Shown: one piece after another, positions 63,178 to 64,000 of the stretch
Layout: the number at the start of each line of letters is the position of its first letter
How positions within the stretch are numbered: position 1 is the stretch's first letter
NCBI GenBank assembly: GCA_032158295.1
Contig: CM063253.1
Span: forward strand, 6,727,001-6,791,000
Reading direction: 5' to 3'
Length of the DNA: 64,000 nt
Source of the DNA: Pycnopodia helianthoides
Taxonomy: Eukaryota > Echinodermata > Asteroidea > Forcipulatida > Asteriidae
The notes under the pieces: generated by a model
What the model was told of the DNA's origin: nothing
Databases searched by the model: none
What the model saw: the letters and a program-made list of their open reading frames with translations, nothing else
Position numbers and translations under genes: made by a program

Positions 63178-64000
63178 GTAGGTCCAATGGGTGACCTTCG
63201 GGGACACTAGGTGGCAGCAAACTTAGGTCCAATGGGTGACCTTCGGGGACAGCAAACTTACCAGGGCCCAACATCTCGATCATCACTCAAATCAGCTCTG
63301 ATACTATGCTTACTATTCATTCACATCATATGCAAAACATGAATGTGGGTGAGTTGTGCGTTGGTTGTCTGGGCCCAATTTCATAGAGCTGCTAAAGCAC
63401 AAAAAGTAGCTAAGCACAACAAAAGTATGCTTACCAGAATAATGTTACCAGCCAAACTACCATGTCACATGTCCAACTTTTGACTGGTATCCTGCTCTTT
63501 TCTGTTTAGCTTTTTGTGCTTAAAGCAGCTCTATGAAATTGGGCCCTGATTGCAAGATGCAAATGTTGGCAGCTCTGGGACTAGATGTGGGAATCTGTAC
63601 ATGAACAATCCGAATATGTTGTATTTATTTATTATACTCTATTTATGTTTTATTATATGTATTTTTGTTGCCAAGGTTAAGCTTTTGTAATAACTAGTAT
63701 ACTTGTTTGGCCTTTTTTTAAAAAGATGTATGAAAATAAGCATGTTTAGGGAGTGCTGCTCCAATCTGTTTTTTATTAAACTCATTATTTATTTGGACTT
63801 TACAAAGAGATAAATGAAAAGAGCATCGGTGAAAGTTAAGTCAGTGAAAATCTCTTTTCCGTACTGAAAACGGTGACTTTTCCATAAAAGTAGCATCACA
63901 AGTAATATATATGTGGCCGAATTGGTTGACACTTCCAATGATAAGGGTTAATAACATTCTGACAAAGTCTTTTCGCATCCTTGGTTCATCCATGTCATCT
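63178..64000 (+). other. Start of ECM29 intron 34
   Basis: Contains a short tandem duplication next to the donor (63180-63253), a copy of the intron 33 segment (63279-63370), an M2 element (63371-63546) and a truncated piece of dispersed family 2 (63547-63580). The rest, to the edge, is AT-rich with no exon seen. Confidence 0.65.
63371..63546. mobile_element. Inverted-repeat element family M2, copy
   Basis: Starts GGGCCCAATTTCATAGAGCT and ends AGCTCTATGAAATTGGGCCC, perfect over the terminal 20 bases. Confidence 0.85.

Overview
The window is animal nuclear DNA. Genes are split into short exons with GT/AG introns, intergenic DNA is AT-rich, and tRNA-derived SINEs and small inverted-repeat elements are dense. 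The short repeats with GGGCCCAATTTCAT termini and the overall texture suggest a marine deuterostome, most likely an echinoderm. That is my inference; no species-diagnostic gene is present.

Left part (1-18238, + strand): the 3' portion of one very large gene for a cell-surface or secreted-domain glycoprotein. It opens inside a tandem array of a 363-bp (121-residue) unit, 23 near-identical copies from 1 to about 8240. About 13 diverged versions of the same module follow, spread over three exons, then one exon with a fibronectin type III (FN3) domain, and a last exon with a membrane-spanning helix and short basic cytoplasmic tail. An AATAAA signal lies 62 bases after the stop. I do not recognise the repeated module. 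It has two recurring PAN motifs, no cysteine or tryptophan, and five N-glycosylation sequons per array copy. All four introns seen are phase 1. This is the best candidate for something undescribed. Many array copies are broken by 1-bp indels. Because single-copy exons here also lack single bases, exactly correctable by splice-phase arithmetic, I read most breaks as consensus errors.

Middle part (18239-25188): about 7 kb intergenic with no gene I can support. It holds three copies of a 390-400-bp inverted-repeat element and uninterrupted copies of two repeat families that reappear further right carrying insertions.

Right part (25189-63177, + strand): the 5' three quarters of the ECM29/ECPAS gene, the HEAT-repeat proteasome adaptor and scaffold. 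I could place 34 exons whose phases chain without a gap. With two one-base corrections they sum to 4308 coding nucleotides (1436 codons), against roughly 1850 residues in the vertebrate protein, so the C-terminal exons lie beyond the right edge. Its introns are filled with SINEs, miniature inverted-repeat elements, a 5'-truncated LINE, hairpins, and a Tc1-like element with readable TA target duplication.

The two genes are in the same orientation but nothing suggests a functional link. No genuine tRNA, rRNA, CRISPR array or viral coding sequence was found.
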